NCBI GenBank assembly: GCA_029062865.1
Contig: JAIDPG010000090.1
Location: 1-11,716, forward strand
DNA: 11,716 nucleotides
Direction of reading: 5' to 3'
Source of the DNA: Oscillospiraceae bacterium
GTDB lineage: Bacteria > Bacillota > Clostridia > Oscillospirales > Ruminococcaceae
The notes under the pieces were generated by a model. That model did no database searches. It was given only the letters and a program-made list of their open reading frames with translations, and was not told the origin of the DNA. Position 1 is the stretch's first letter, and every line of letters begins with the position of its first letter. Of this stretch, positions 5,645 through 10,866 are shown one piece after another. The position numbers were made by a program, and so were the translations under genes.

Positions 5645-6724
5645 ATGAATAAGACAAAGCGTTTTATGTACACGGTGGCGCTAGTGAGCCTCGGATTGAT
5701 GTTCGCGCTGTTCGCGTTAGCTGAGCGTACCGGGCACCGCGCGTTCACGGCGTTCGGGATAACGGCGGTCGTGGTTTGCTATCACTTTACAACGCGGCTT
5801 GTAATGGCGAATATCTTCGACAGCGTAAACGCGTCGTACTTCAAGCCCGAAAGCTACAGATTTCAGGAAAAGGGCTTTGAGAAGAAGCTTTACAAAATGA
5901 TCCGCGTGAGGTTTTGGAAGAAATATATCCCCGTTGCAAACGATGAGCAATTCGCGCTGAAAATGAACACGATGGACACGCTCGTCGGCGAGACCTGCCG
6001 CATGGAAGCGATGCACTGGATGAACGCGCTGATAAGCCTCGCGTCGATTTTGTTTGTGTCGCTGTTCGGGGCGGCGCCCGTGTTTATCGTCACGGCGATC
6101 GCCGGCACGATTGTGGAGCTCGCGCTGGTTGCGGTTCAGCGATACAACCGCCCGCGCTTTCGGGCGATGATAGACAGAGAGGGCTGGGAGACGCTCTCGA
6201 CGACGGAGATCACCCTCGCCGCGGAATCCGACGCGGACGAGATCGCCGCGATGTACACGTCGCTTATCGGCTTTCCCGGCTGTACGTGGAACAGCGAATA
6301 CCCGACGCTTGAGCATGTCCGCAAGGATATTCAAAACAGCTCGCTTTATCGGCTTGAGGATTTGGGAAGAACCGTCGCGGCGGCTTATCTCGGCGATTTT
6401 GAGGAACTCGAGCGCCCGGAATGTCTTGATAAGGATTTCAAGAAGCTGGGCGAGATCGCGCGCGTGGGCGTTCTGCGGGAATTCCACAGAAAGGGCTACG
6501 CCGAGCAGCTTCTGCGCCATTTGCTGGAGGAGGCTCCCAAGCGCGGCTATGACGGCGTTATGCTGTTAGTCGGCAGGGAAAACGCCGCGGCGAAGGCGCT
6601 CTATGAAAAAATAGGCTTCGAAAACCGCGGTGAGATACGGCTTTATGAGACGGACTGGTATTGTATGCAGATCCGGATAGAAGTTAGTGCTCCGACCCAA
6701 AGCGACACTCCCGGTGAAGTGTGA
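5645..6724 (+). CDS. Membrane protein: CrtO-like acyltransferase domain fused to a GNAT acetyltransferase
   Basis: A 359-residue two-part protein. Residues 1-175 hold two N-terminal membrane helices (about 8-26 and 33-52) and a hydrophobic pair at 126-164. They also carry features recalled from staphylococcal CrtO (glycosyl-4,4'-diaponeurosporenoate acyltransferase): an Arg/Lys-Trp-rich segment FWKKYIP (90-96), an ETCRMEAMHW block (116-125) and VQRYNRPR (164-171). Residues 187-345 are a GNAT domain: the acyl-CoA loop region VLREFHRKGYAEQLLRHL (276-293) with R282-x-G284-x-A286, then ENAAAKALYEKIGFENRGEI (312-331), the classic end of the fold. The start at ATG 5645 is 4 nt after the previous stop, with AAAGGGG within that gene. 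I predict an inner-membrane enzyme with a cytoplasmic acetyltransferase; the substrate is unknown. No carotenoid genes are visible nearby, so a staphyloxanthin-like role is not supported. Confidence 0.78.
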   Translation: MNKTKRFMYTVALVSLGLMFALFALAERTGHRAFTAFGITAVVVCYHFTTRLVMANIFDSVNASYFKPESYRFQEKGFEKKLYKMIRVRFWKKYIPVANDEQFALKMNTMDTLVGETCRMEAMHWMNALISLASILFVSLFGAAPVFIVTAIAGTIVELALVAVQRYNRPRFRAMIDREGWETLSTTEITLAAESDADEIAAMYTSLIGFPGCTWNSEYPTLEHVRKDIQNSSLYRLEDLGRTVAAAYLGDFEELERPECLDKDFKKLGEIARVGVLREFHRKGYAEQLLRHLLEEAPKRGYDGVMLLVGRENAAAKALYEKIGFENRGEIRLYETDWYCMQIRIEVSAPTQSDTPGEV

Positions 6725-6985
6725 AATTTTAGAAAGTGTCATAAATTTGCGAAGCAAAATTATGCCCGTTTCCGTCAGCGCAGCGGAGCGAGCGCAGCAG
6801 TTACAGGGCGTACCGACTAACAGCAACATAATGGCGACAAGTAAATTTCAAAAATGTGTCCGGAAGGTCGGCAAGCCGACCTACCTAATTTTGCGAAGCA
6901 AAATTATGACCGGTTCCCTCAGTGTAGCGCAGCGGAGCGCGGAGCGAGCATACGGTGAGGGAATTTTGAAATTTAAATTTAAATA
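6721..6985. repeat. Two diverged copies of a hairpin-rich intergenic repeat
   Basis: The 272-bp spacer before yicC holds two related units. The clearest shared core is 37 nt long, 6742-6778 and 6886-6922, with 33 identities. Each contains the hairpin AATTTTGC-GAA-GCAAAATT (perfect in copy 2, 6887-6905). Each core is followed by a GC-rich stretch containing GCGCAGCGGAGCG. Copy 2 also has TTCCCTCA (6914-6921) pairing with TGAGGGAA (6956-6963), and a hairpin AGGTCGGC-AA-GCCGACCT just before it. The right end (GAATTTTGAAATTTAAAT, 6961-6978) resembles the right end of the element before tsf (1622-1638). No promoter could be recognised in the spacer. Confidence 0.7.
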
Positions 6986-6996
6986 AGAGGTGTATT

Positions 6997-7875
6997 ATGA
7001 TCAAGAGTATGACAGGCTTCGGCAGAGGACATCAGGTTCTCGGCGGGCGCGATATCACGGTGGAGATACGTGCGGTAAATCATCGGTATTACGAGTTTTC
7101 GTGCAGATTGCCGCGCTCGTATTCGTTCGCGGAGGAGAAGCTGAAGACGCTACTCCAGGGCAAGATCTCGCGCGGGAAAATCGAGGTGTCGGTAATGATA
7201 CAAAACGTCACGGCGGTCTCGGAACGAATTACCGCGAACAAAGAGGTTATCACGGAATACGTGCTGGCGCTGCGGGCGATACAGGAGGAGCTTGTCCTCA
7301 CGGATGACCTCTCGCTTTCGGCGGTTATGCGGATCCCCGACGCGTTCACCGTCGTTAAGGAGGAAGCGGACGAGGAGCAGATGTGGGAGGACTTGAAGGC
7401 GGTTGCCGAGGAGGCTCTCGCGAACTTCATCACAATGCGCGAGACCGAGGGCGAGCGTATGAAGGCGGATATTATGAGCCGCTTGGATACGATCGAGAAC
7501 AACGTCGCGTTTGTCGAGGAGCGCTCGCCGATGATCGTCGAGGCGTACCGCAAGCGGCTTTACGACAAGATGTGCGAGGTTCTTGACGGCAAGGGCTTCG
7601 ACGAGGGCAGAATTCTTCTCGAGGCGGGGATCTTCTCGGAGAAAACCGCCGTTGACGAGGAAACGGTGCGCTTGCGCTCGCATATCGCGCAGTTCAGAGA
7701 AATGCTTGAAAGCGGCGAGCCGATAGGCAGAAAGCTGGATTTTCTCGTGCAGGAAATGAACCGCGAGACAAACACGATAGGCTCCAAGGTGCAGGACATA
7801 GAGGTCACGAAAATCGTAGTCGACCAGAAGAGCGAGATCGAGAAAATCCGCGAGCAGATTCAGAATATCGAATAA
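6997..7875 (+). CDS. yicC: YicC/YloC family endoribonuclease
   Basis: A 292-residue protein of normal length for the family. The start is diagnostic, MIKSMTGFGRG (1-11), followed by EIRAVNHRYYEFSCRLPRSY (25-44). The C-terminal DUF1732 region carries RLRSHIAQFREML, GRKLDFLVQEMNRETNTIGSK and a terminal IVVDQKSEIEKIREQIQNIE. YicC proteins are multimeric RNases; the E. coli member is implicated in small RNA turnover. ATG 6997 has AAGAGGTG upstream. It is followed after 19 nt by a small membrane protein gene. In most Bacillota yloC is followed by remA, gmk and rpoZ; none is adjacent here. Upstream lies the hairpin repeat spacer with no recognisable promoter. Confidence 0.95.
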   Translation: MIKSMTGFGRGHQVLGGRDITVEIRAVNHRYYEFSCRLPRSYSFAEEKLKTLLQGKISRGKIEVSVMIQNVTAVSERITANKEVITEYVLALRAIQEELVLTDDLSLSAVMRIPDAFTVVKEEADEEQMWEDLKAVAEEALANFITMRETEGERMKADIMSRLDTIENNVAFVEERSPMIVEAYRKRLYDKMCEVLDGKGFDEGRILLEAGIFSEKTAVDEETVRLRSHIAQFREMLESGEPIGRKLDFLVQEMNRETNTIGSKVQDIEVTKIVVDQKSEIEKIREQIQNIE

Positions 7876-7894
7876 GCCCGCACGGAGGTGAATT

Positions 7895-8428
7895 ATGAAC
7901 ATCCCCCAAGACGTTTTGGAAAGCGGCGTTTGCACAATTTCTCCCGACACCGACCCGGAGCTTGTGTTCTCCGTTGAGAGCTACAACAACAAAATGGCGA
8001 TAGCCCGCAGGTTCAGGCGGAAGGTGTGGCTGCTTGAAAGGGTGTTTCTCGCGCTGAATATCGGTATGCCGATAATCTTCGGAATGATGCCTACGGGCGT
8101 TATCTACGTCATCAACCCGCGTATAACATGGCTGGAGTGGGCGGCGCTCGGGACGTTTGTCGGAGTGTATCTGATTTTCGGGCTTTTCGCGAGGAATCTC
8201 GTCGTCGTCACGATAGCCTCCGCGCTGCTGATTCTGACGGACGCGCGGTGCGCGCTGCTTGTCGGTATAAATATCGTTTTGGCGGTGTTTTACCAAAAGG
8301 GCAAGAAAACGCTGAAATCCGCCGAGGGCTATCCGAAATTCCGCACAATAAGGATTGAGAAAAAGGATGACAAAGCGGACACGGAAAATATTTTCACAAA
8401 CCCCCTTGACAAATCCCCAAAAAAGTAA
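7895..8428 (+). CDS. Small integral membrane protein of unknown function
   Basis: A 177-residue protein I cannot assign to a family. An N-terminal soluble part (1-43, ending in the basic ARRFRRK) is followed by about four hydrophobic segments near 45-72, 79-99, 101-115 and 117-134. The C-terminal tail (135-177) is highly charged and lysine-rich, which by the positive-inside rule should be cytoplasmic. A strong GGAGGTGA SD precedes ATG 7895. It lies 19 nt after yicC and is probably co-transcribed with it. The last codons overlap the promoter of the downstream riboflavin unit: its -35 lies in codons for NPLDK and its -10 straddles the stop codon. Confidence 0.85.
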   Translation: MNIPQDVLESGVCTISPDTDPELVFSVESYNNKMAIARRFRRKVWLLERVFLALNIGMPIIFGMMPTGVIYVINPRITWLEWAALGTFVGVYLIFGLFARNLVVVTIASALLILTDARCALLVGINIVLAVFYQKGKKTLKSAEGYPKFRTIRIEKKDDKADTENIFTNPLDKSPKK

Positions 8429-8434
8429 TATAAT
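8406..8434 (+). promoter_or_regulatory. SigA promoter of the FMN riboswitch-ribU unit
   Basis: A perfect TTGACA (8406-8411), a 17-bp spacer and a perfect TATAAT (8429-8434). The -35 is inside the end of the upstream membrane protein gene, whose TAA is 8426-8428. The predicted start near 8441 is about 25 nt before the riboswitch. Confidence 0.93.
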
Positions 8435-8465
8435 ATAAGCGTGAAGAGATTCACAAAATAAAAAA

Positions 8466-8594
8466 TCTGTTTCGGGGCGGGGTGCGAGTCCCCACCGGCG
8501 GTGAGAAGCAACGCTTCGTAGTCCGCGACCTGCTTTTGCAGCTGAATCGGTGCAATTCCGATACCGACGGTATAGTCCGGATGAAAGAATCAGA
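8466..8594 (+). promoter_or_regulatory. FMN riboswitch (RFN element) aptamer
   Basis: All hallmark RFN segments are present in order: TCGGGGCGGGGTGCGAGTCC (8472-8491) leading into CCACCGGCGGT, then AGTCCGCGACC, CGGTGCAATTCCGAT, CCGACGGTATAGTCCGGATG and GAAAG. The closing stem P1 is TCTGTTT (8466-8472) with AATCAGA (8588-8594), one T-T mismatch. In Bacillota this RNA binds flavin mononucleotide and lowers expression of riboflavin synthesis or transport genes. The linker to the downstream terminator contains AGAGC (8594-8598), which is complementary to GCTCT (8663-8667) in the terminator loop, a candidate switching contact. Confidence 0.97.
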
Positions 8595-8617
8595 GAGCAA
8601 ATATGTTAATATTTGGC

Positions 8618-8690
8618 GCCCTTTTATAGGTATGAGAATTGTTTGGGATTTCTTGTCTCCAGGCTCTTACCTTTAAAAGGCTTTCTTTTT
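8618..8690 (+). terminator. Expression-platform terminator of the FMN riboswitch
   Basis: GCCCTTTTATAGGTA (8618-8632) pairs with TACCTTTAAAAGGC (8668-8681) with one mismatch and one bulge. The top of the stem is extended by GAGA (8634-8637) with TCTC (8656-8659). A run of TTTCTTTTT (8682-8690) follows. Position and shape fit a terminator formed when FMN is bound; the ribU SD and start lie just after it. The exact antiterminator partner is not certain from reading alone. Confidence 0.8.
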
Positions 8691-8711
8691 CCCCCGAGGA
8701 AAGGAATCGTT

Positions 8712-9326
8712 ATGGAAAACGTAAAATCCACAAAGAAACTAGACGTAAGAAGGCTTGTGTTTACGGCGCTTCTGTCGTCGCTGGCGTATGTTTTGGCGGA
8801 GTTTTTGAGCTTTAAGGTGCCGATCATGCCGAGCTTTTTGACGTTCGATTTCTCGGACGCGCCGGCAATGCTGGCTTCGCTTACTATGGGACCCGTGTCG
8901 GGAGCTGTTGTGTGCCTTATCAAAAATCTGCTGGGCTGCATAACGTCAAAAACGATGTGCATCGGCGAGCTTTCCAACTTTATTCTGGGCGTGTCGCTGG
9001 TTGTTCCCGCGGGGATAATCGCACACGGACGCGTGAAGTTTTCGAGGGCTGTCATTGCGGGAGCCGTAGGCGCGGTCGTTATGGCGGTTATGGGATTTTT
9101 CTCAAATTTCCTGCTTATCTATCCTCTTTACGGTTTGATCGGCTGGAGCACGGAAGTAATCATCGGATTGTATCAGAAGATACTTCCGAGCGTTGATAAC
9201 TTGGCGCAATGTCTGCTGATATTCAACGTGCCGTTTACATTTGTGAAGGGCGCTTTCGCGGCGGTTTTCTCGATTATTTTGTATAAAAAGCTGCGCCCGA
9301 TATTTAATTCAATGTACAGGGAGTAA
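8712..9326 (+). CDS. ribU: Riboflavin ECF transporter S component RibU
   Basis: A 204-residue, about six-helix membrane protein. It has the RibU pattern LVFTALLSSLAYVLAE (15-30), FLTFDFSDAPAMLASLTMGP (42-61), VVCLIKNLL (66-74), GELSNFILG (85-93) and NVPFTFVKG (172-180). RibU binds riboflavin on the outside and works with the shared EcfT-EcfA-EcfA' energising module, not encoded in this window. ATG 8712 has GAGGAAAGG upstream; an in-frame TTG at 8613 lies inside the riboswitch terminator and is rejected. The FMN riboswitch directly in front independently supports the substrate. A second gene follows after 3 nt. Confidence 0.96.
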   Translation: MENVKSTKKLDVRRLVFTALLSSLAYVLAEFLSFKVPIMPSFLTFDFSDAPAMLASLTMGPVSGAVVCLIKNLLGCITSKTMCIGELSNFILGVSLVVPAGIIAHGRVKFSRAVIAGAVGAVVMAVMGFFSNFLLIYPLYGLIGWSTEVIIGLYQKILPSVDNLAQCLLIFNVPFTFVKGAFAAVFSIILYKKLRPIFNSMYRE

Positions 9327-9329
9327 ATT

Positions 9330-9875
9330 ATGTCGCTTGAGTCCGCTTTGATGCACTTTAAAACCATAACCCGACACCGCCACAAGGTGATAGCGCACTG
9401 CGCGAAGGCGGGGATCTTATGGCAGGGGCTTTGCCACGATCTGTCTAAATATTCCCCGACGGAGTTTTTGCCCGGCGCGAAATACTGCACGGGCACGCGC
9501 TCACCGAACGAGGGCGAGCGCGAGGCTTACGGGCACTCCAAGGCGTGGATGCATCACAAGGGCAGAAACCGACATCATTTCGAGTACTGGACGGACTACA
9601 ACCCCAAGACCAAGCAAATCGAGCCCGTGAAAATGCCGCTGCGTTATGTCATCGAGATGTTCTGCGACAGAGTGGCGGCGAGCAAGATCTACCAGGGCGA
9701 GAACTACAAGCCCGACAGCGCGCTGCAATATTTTCTCAAGGGCAAGTCACACCGAAAAATACACCCGGAGACATCAAGGCTTCTCGAGCGGCTTCTTCGC
9801 ATACTTGCCGTAAAGGGCGAGGACGAGGCGTTTGGGTATGTTAGATATTTGCTTCGCAGGAACAAGGAATATTAA
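9330..9875 (+). CDS. DUF5662 family protein (HD-domain-like histidine pattern)
   Basis: A 181-residue soluble protein. It is very histidine-rich in the first half: H16, H18, H23, H36-D37 (LCHDLSKYSPTEF), H69, H75-H76 and H82-H83 (HHKGRNRHHFEYW). The HD pair plus surrounding histidines resembles the metal-site layout of HD-domain phosphohydrolases, although the family is listed as DUF5662 with no proven activity; similar proteins are common in gut Clostridia and their phages. ATG 9330 has GGGAG upstream and comes 3 nt after the ribU stop, so the gene should be under FMN riboswitch control. It ends before an intrinsic terminator. The DUF call is from memory of the family pattern. Confidence 0.82.
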   Translation: MSLESALMHFKTITRHRHKVIAHCAKAGILWQGLCHDLSKYSPTEFLPGAKYCTGTRSPNEGEREAYGHSKAWMHHKGRNRHHFEYWTDYNPKTKQIEPVKMPLRYVIEMFCDRVAASKIYQGENYKPDSALQYFLKGKSHRKIHPETSRLLERLLRILAVKGEDEAFGYVRYLLRRNKEY

Positions 9876-9893
9876 AAAGGACTGTAAATAAGT

Positions 9894-9935
9894 ATTTCGG
9901 TGTCGAGCGACTGCGCTTGACACCGAAATTTTCTT
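9894..9935 (+). terminator. Intrinsic terminator of ribU-DUF5662 operon
   Basis: ATTTCGGTGTC (9894-9904) pairs with GACACCGAAAT (9919-9929). The stem continues inward as GAGCG with CGCTT, around an ACTG loop. It is followed by TTTTCTTT. It starts 18 nt after the stop codon at 9875. Confidence 0.93.
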
Positions 9936-9962
9936 TGAAACAAATTAAGAAAGGCATAGCCT

Positions 9963-10184
9963 TTACTTGTAGCCGCGGTTGATGTTGTCGGACAGTCCCG
10001 CTATGAAATCAAGCGAAACATTATACAGTATGGCAAGCTCCGCGGCGCGTTCAAGCGTCATCTGCCGTGCATTGCGTTCATATTGCGCGTAGTAGCTTTG
10101 AGTAGTTTTAAGATACTCCGCAACCTCAGTCTGCGTCATTAAATGCTTTTCCCGCAGAATTTTTAACCTTTCACCAATATTCAC
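9963..10184 (-). CDS. XRE-family helix-turn-helix regulator
   Basis: A 73-residue single-domain Cro/CI-type regulator. MNIGERLKILREKHLMTQTE leads into the helix-turn-helix (about 17-37, TQTEVAEYLKTTQSYYAQYE), followed by the scaffold helices TLERAAELAILYNVSLDFIAGL. There is no sensor or oligomerisation domain beyond this. The start is GTG 10184-10182 on the - strand; it is the first start after an in-frame TGA, with GGGAG about 10 nt before it. A nearer ATG (10194) is in another frame and stops after seven codons. It is divergent from the TM2 protein gene, and the shared control region holds three GAACTA half-sites, so it probably represses both itself and that gene. Confidence 0.9.
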   Translation of the reverse strand: MNIGERLKILREKHLMTQTEVAEYLKTTQSYYAQYERNARQMTLERAAELAILYNVSLDFIAGLSDNINRGYK

Positions 10185-10217
10185 AATTCAACATCTCCCT
10201 TTTTGTCTGTTTTACCA

Positions 10218-10226
10218 ATTATATCA
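10218..10226 (-). promoter_or_regulatory. Leftward extended -10 promoter of the XRE gene
   Basis: On the - strand TGATATAAT (10226-10218) gives a perfect -10 with an extended TGn. No good -35 lies 17 bp upstream (AGAGGT), which is common for extended -10 promoters. The half-site TGAACTAA at 10231-10238 lies just upstream of this -10. Confidence 0.6.
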
Positions 10227-10230
10227 CTTA

Positions 10231-10271
10231 TGAACTAAAAACCTCTTGACATTAGTTCACATCTGAACTAT
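10231..10271. promoter_or_regulatory. Three-half-site operator of the XRE/TM2 divergent region
   Basis: TGAACTAA (10231-10238), its exact inverted copy TTAGTTCA (10252-10259), and TGAACTAT (10264-10271, seven of eight) form two overlapping inverted-repeat pairs. The tight pair, AGTTC-N6-GAACT (10254-10269), fills the spacer of the rightward promoter. The outer half-site overlaps the leftward promoter. A bound XRE protein would block both promoters. Direct binding is inference. Confidence 0.65.
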
Positions 10272-10274
10272 AAT
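10246..10274 (+). promoter_or_regulatory. SigA promoter of the TM2 protein gene
   Basis: A perfect TTGACA (10246-10251), 17-bp spacer and perfect TATAAT (10269-10274). The spacer is occupied by the inverted GAACT repeats. Transcription should begin near 10281, leaving a leader of about 50 nt. Confidence 0.92.
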
Positions 10275-10290
10275 ATTATTTGAGGAATTA

Positions 10291-10305
10291 TGTGAAATAG
10301 TCACA
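10291..10305. repeat. Short palindrome TGTGA-N5-TCACA in the TM2 leader
   Basis: TGTGA (10291-10295) and TCACA (10301-10305) are a perfect inverted repeat around AATAG. It lies downstream of the predicted transcription start of the TM2 gene. It looks like a CRP site but has a 5-bp rather than 6-bp centre. It could be a second operator or a weak leader hairpin. Confidence 0.45.
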
Positions 10306-10330
10306 ATCAAAGTAAGAGAGGTTAATTATT

Positions 10331-10663
10331 ATGGAAAATCAGACAAACGGAATCAATTCGCAGAAGGAGGAAAACATCGGAATGGCGGCGGGAGAGATCG
10401 TTACCGAAAACTATTCCAATCCTCCAAGTCAAGTAAACGCGGGGGCAATTACGGTTGTGGGCGGACTTGCCGGTGGGTGGAAAAAAAGCAAGTGGGTATG
10501 CCTGCTTTTGTGGTGTTTTTTGGGATTTGTCGGCGGTCACAAGTTCTATGATGGCAAGATCAGAACCGGATTGTTGTATATGTTCACGTTGGGGTTATTC
10601 TTTATCGGTTGGATTAAAGATCTGTTTGTGATACTTAACAGACCAAATCTCTACTATGTTTAA
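10331..10663 (+). CDS. TM2 domain-containing membrane protein
   Basis: A 110-residue protein. The N-terminal 50 residues are polar and probably disordered, ending in a Gly-rich stretch (VVGGLAGGW). The TM2 domain follows: a first helix (about 53-69, SKWVCLLLWCFLGFVGGHKF), a short turn YDGKIRTG, and a second helix (80-102, LLYMFTLGLFFIGWIKDLFV) with the conserved GW-x-x-D at 93-97. TM2 proteins are small two-helix membrane proteins of mostly unknown role. ATG 10331 has AGAGAGG upstream. The gene is divergent from an XRE regulator with an operator-like promoter. The next promoter begins about 10 nt after the stop, and no terminator was seen between them. Confidence 0.93.
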   Translation: MENQTNGINSQKEENIGMAAGEIVTENYSNPPSQVNAGAITVVGGLAGGWKKSKWVCLLLWCFLGFVGGHKFYDGKIRTGLLYMFTLGLFFIGWIKDLFVILNRPNLYYV

Positions 10664-10672
10664 ATCAAACCC

Positions 10673-10701
10673 TTGACATCCCCCCAAAAGTATGCTATAA
10701 T
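10673..10701 (+). promoter_or_regulatory. SigA promoter (extended -10) of the 128-aa membrane protein gene
   Basis: A perfect TTGACA (10673-10678), 17-bp spacer, and TATAAT (10696-10701) preceded by TGC, an extended -10. The predicted start near 10708 is immediately before the first leader hairpin. Confidence 0.92.
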
Positions 10702-10711
10702 AAATATATCG

Positions 10712-10749
10712 AAAACCGCTTCGCGGTTTTGCCGCGCCTGTAGGCGCGG
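10712..10749 (+). repeat. Two tandem hairpins at the 5' end of the transcript
   Basis: AAAACCGC (10712-10719) with GCGGTTTT (10723-10730) around TTC, followed after one base by CCGCGCCT (10732-10739) with AGGCGCGG (10742-10749). Together with the next element they make five consecutive stem-loops in a leader of about 160 nt. No T-run of terminator length follows. They would lie at the very 5' end of the mRNA and could protect it from decay. Confidence 0.65.
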
Positions 10750-10760
10750 TCTATTTATTG

Positions 10761-10837
10761 AATCATCAAATTGTTTTCGCTTCGCGAAAACTCGGCGCTC
10801 ACGCGCCGCTGCGGCTTCGCCGCTGTAATTTGTGATT
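10761..10837. repeat. Folded intergenic element with AT-rich outer stem and three GC hairpins
   Basis: The outer stem is AATCA (10761-10765) with TGATT (10833-10837) and CAAATT (10767-10772) with AATTTG (10827-10832), with one bulged T. Inside are GTTTTCGC-TTC-GCGAAAAC (10773-10791), CGGCGC-TCAC-GCGCCG (10793-10808) and GCGGC-TTC-GCCGC (10811-10823). This is a four-way junction, the same architecture as the element at 1519-1628. Confidence 0.7.
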
Positions 10838-10866
10838 TAATAAACGAAAGGGAGGGGTGATGTTAT

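Noticed and set aside
5717..6520. 267-codon - strand open frame opposite the CrtO-GNAT gene
   Set aside because: It is an Arg/His-rich antisense shadow without SD or a recognisable domain.
5645..6724. Staphyloxanthin-type carotenoid pathway suggested by the CrtO-like domain
   Set aside because: No CrtM, CrtN, CrtP or CrtQ-like gene is in the window, and the fused GNAT domain and neighbours point elsewhere.
6687..6986. 99-codon open frame running through the repeats before yicC
   Set aside because: It overlaps the end of the GNAT gene and encodes only the translated hairpin repeat (LRSKIM twice); there is no SD and no protein-like composition.
7150..7950. 266-codon - strand open frame opposite yicC
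   Set aside because: It is antisense to a certain YicC gene and has no SD or domain.
8482..8676. 64-codon open frame inside the FMN riboswitch
   Set aside because: It lies wholly within the RNA aptamer and terminator, so it is not a credible leader peptide.
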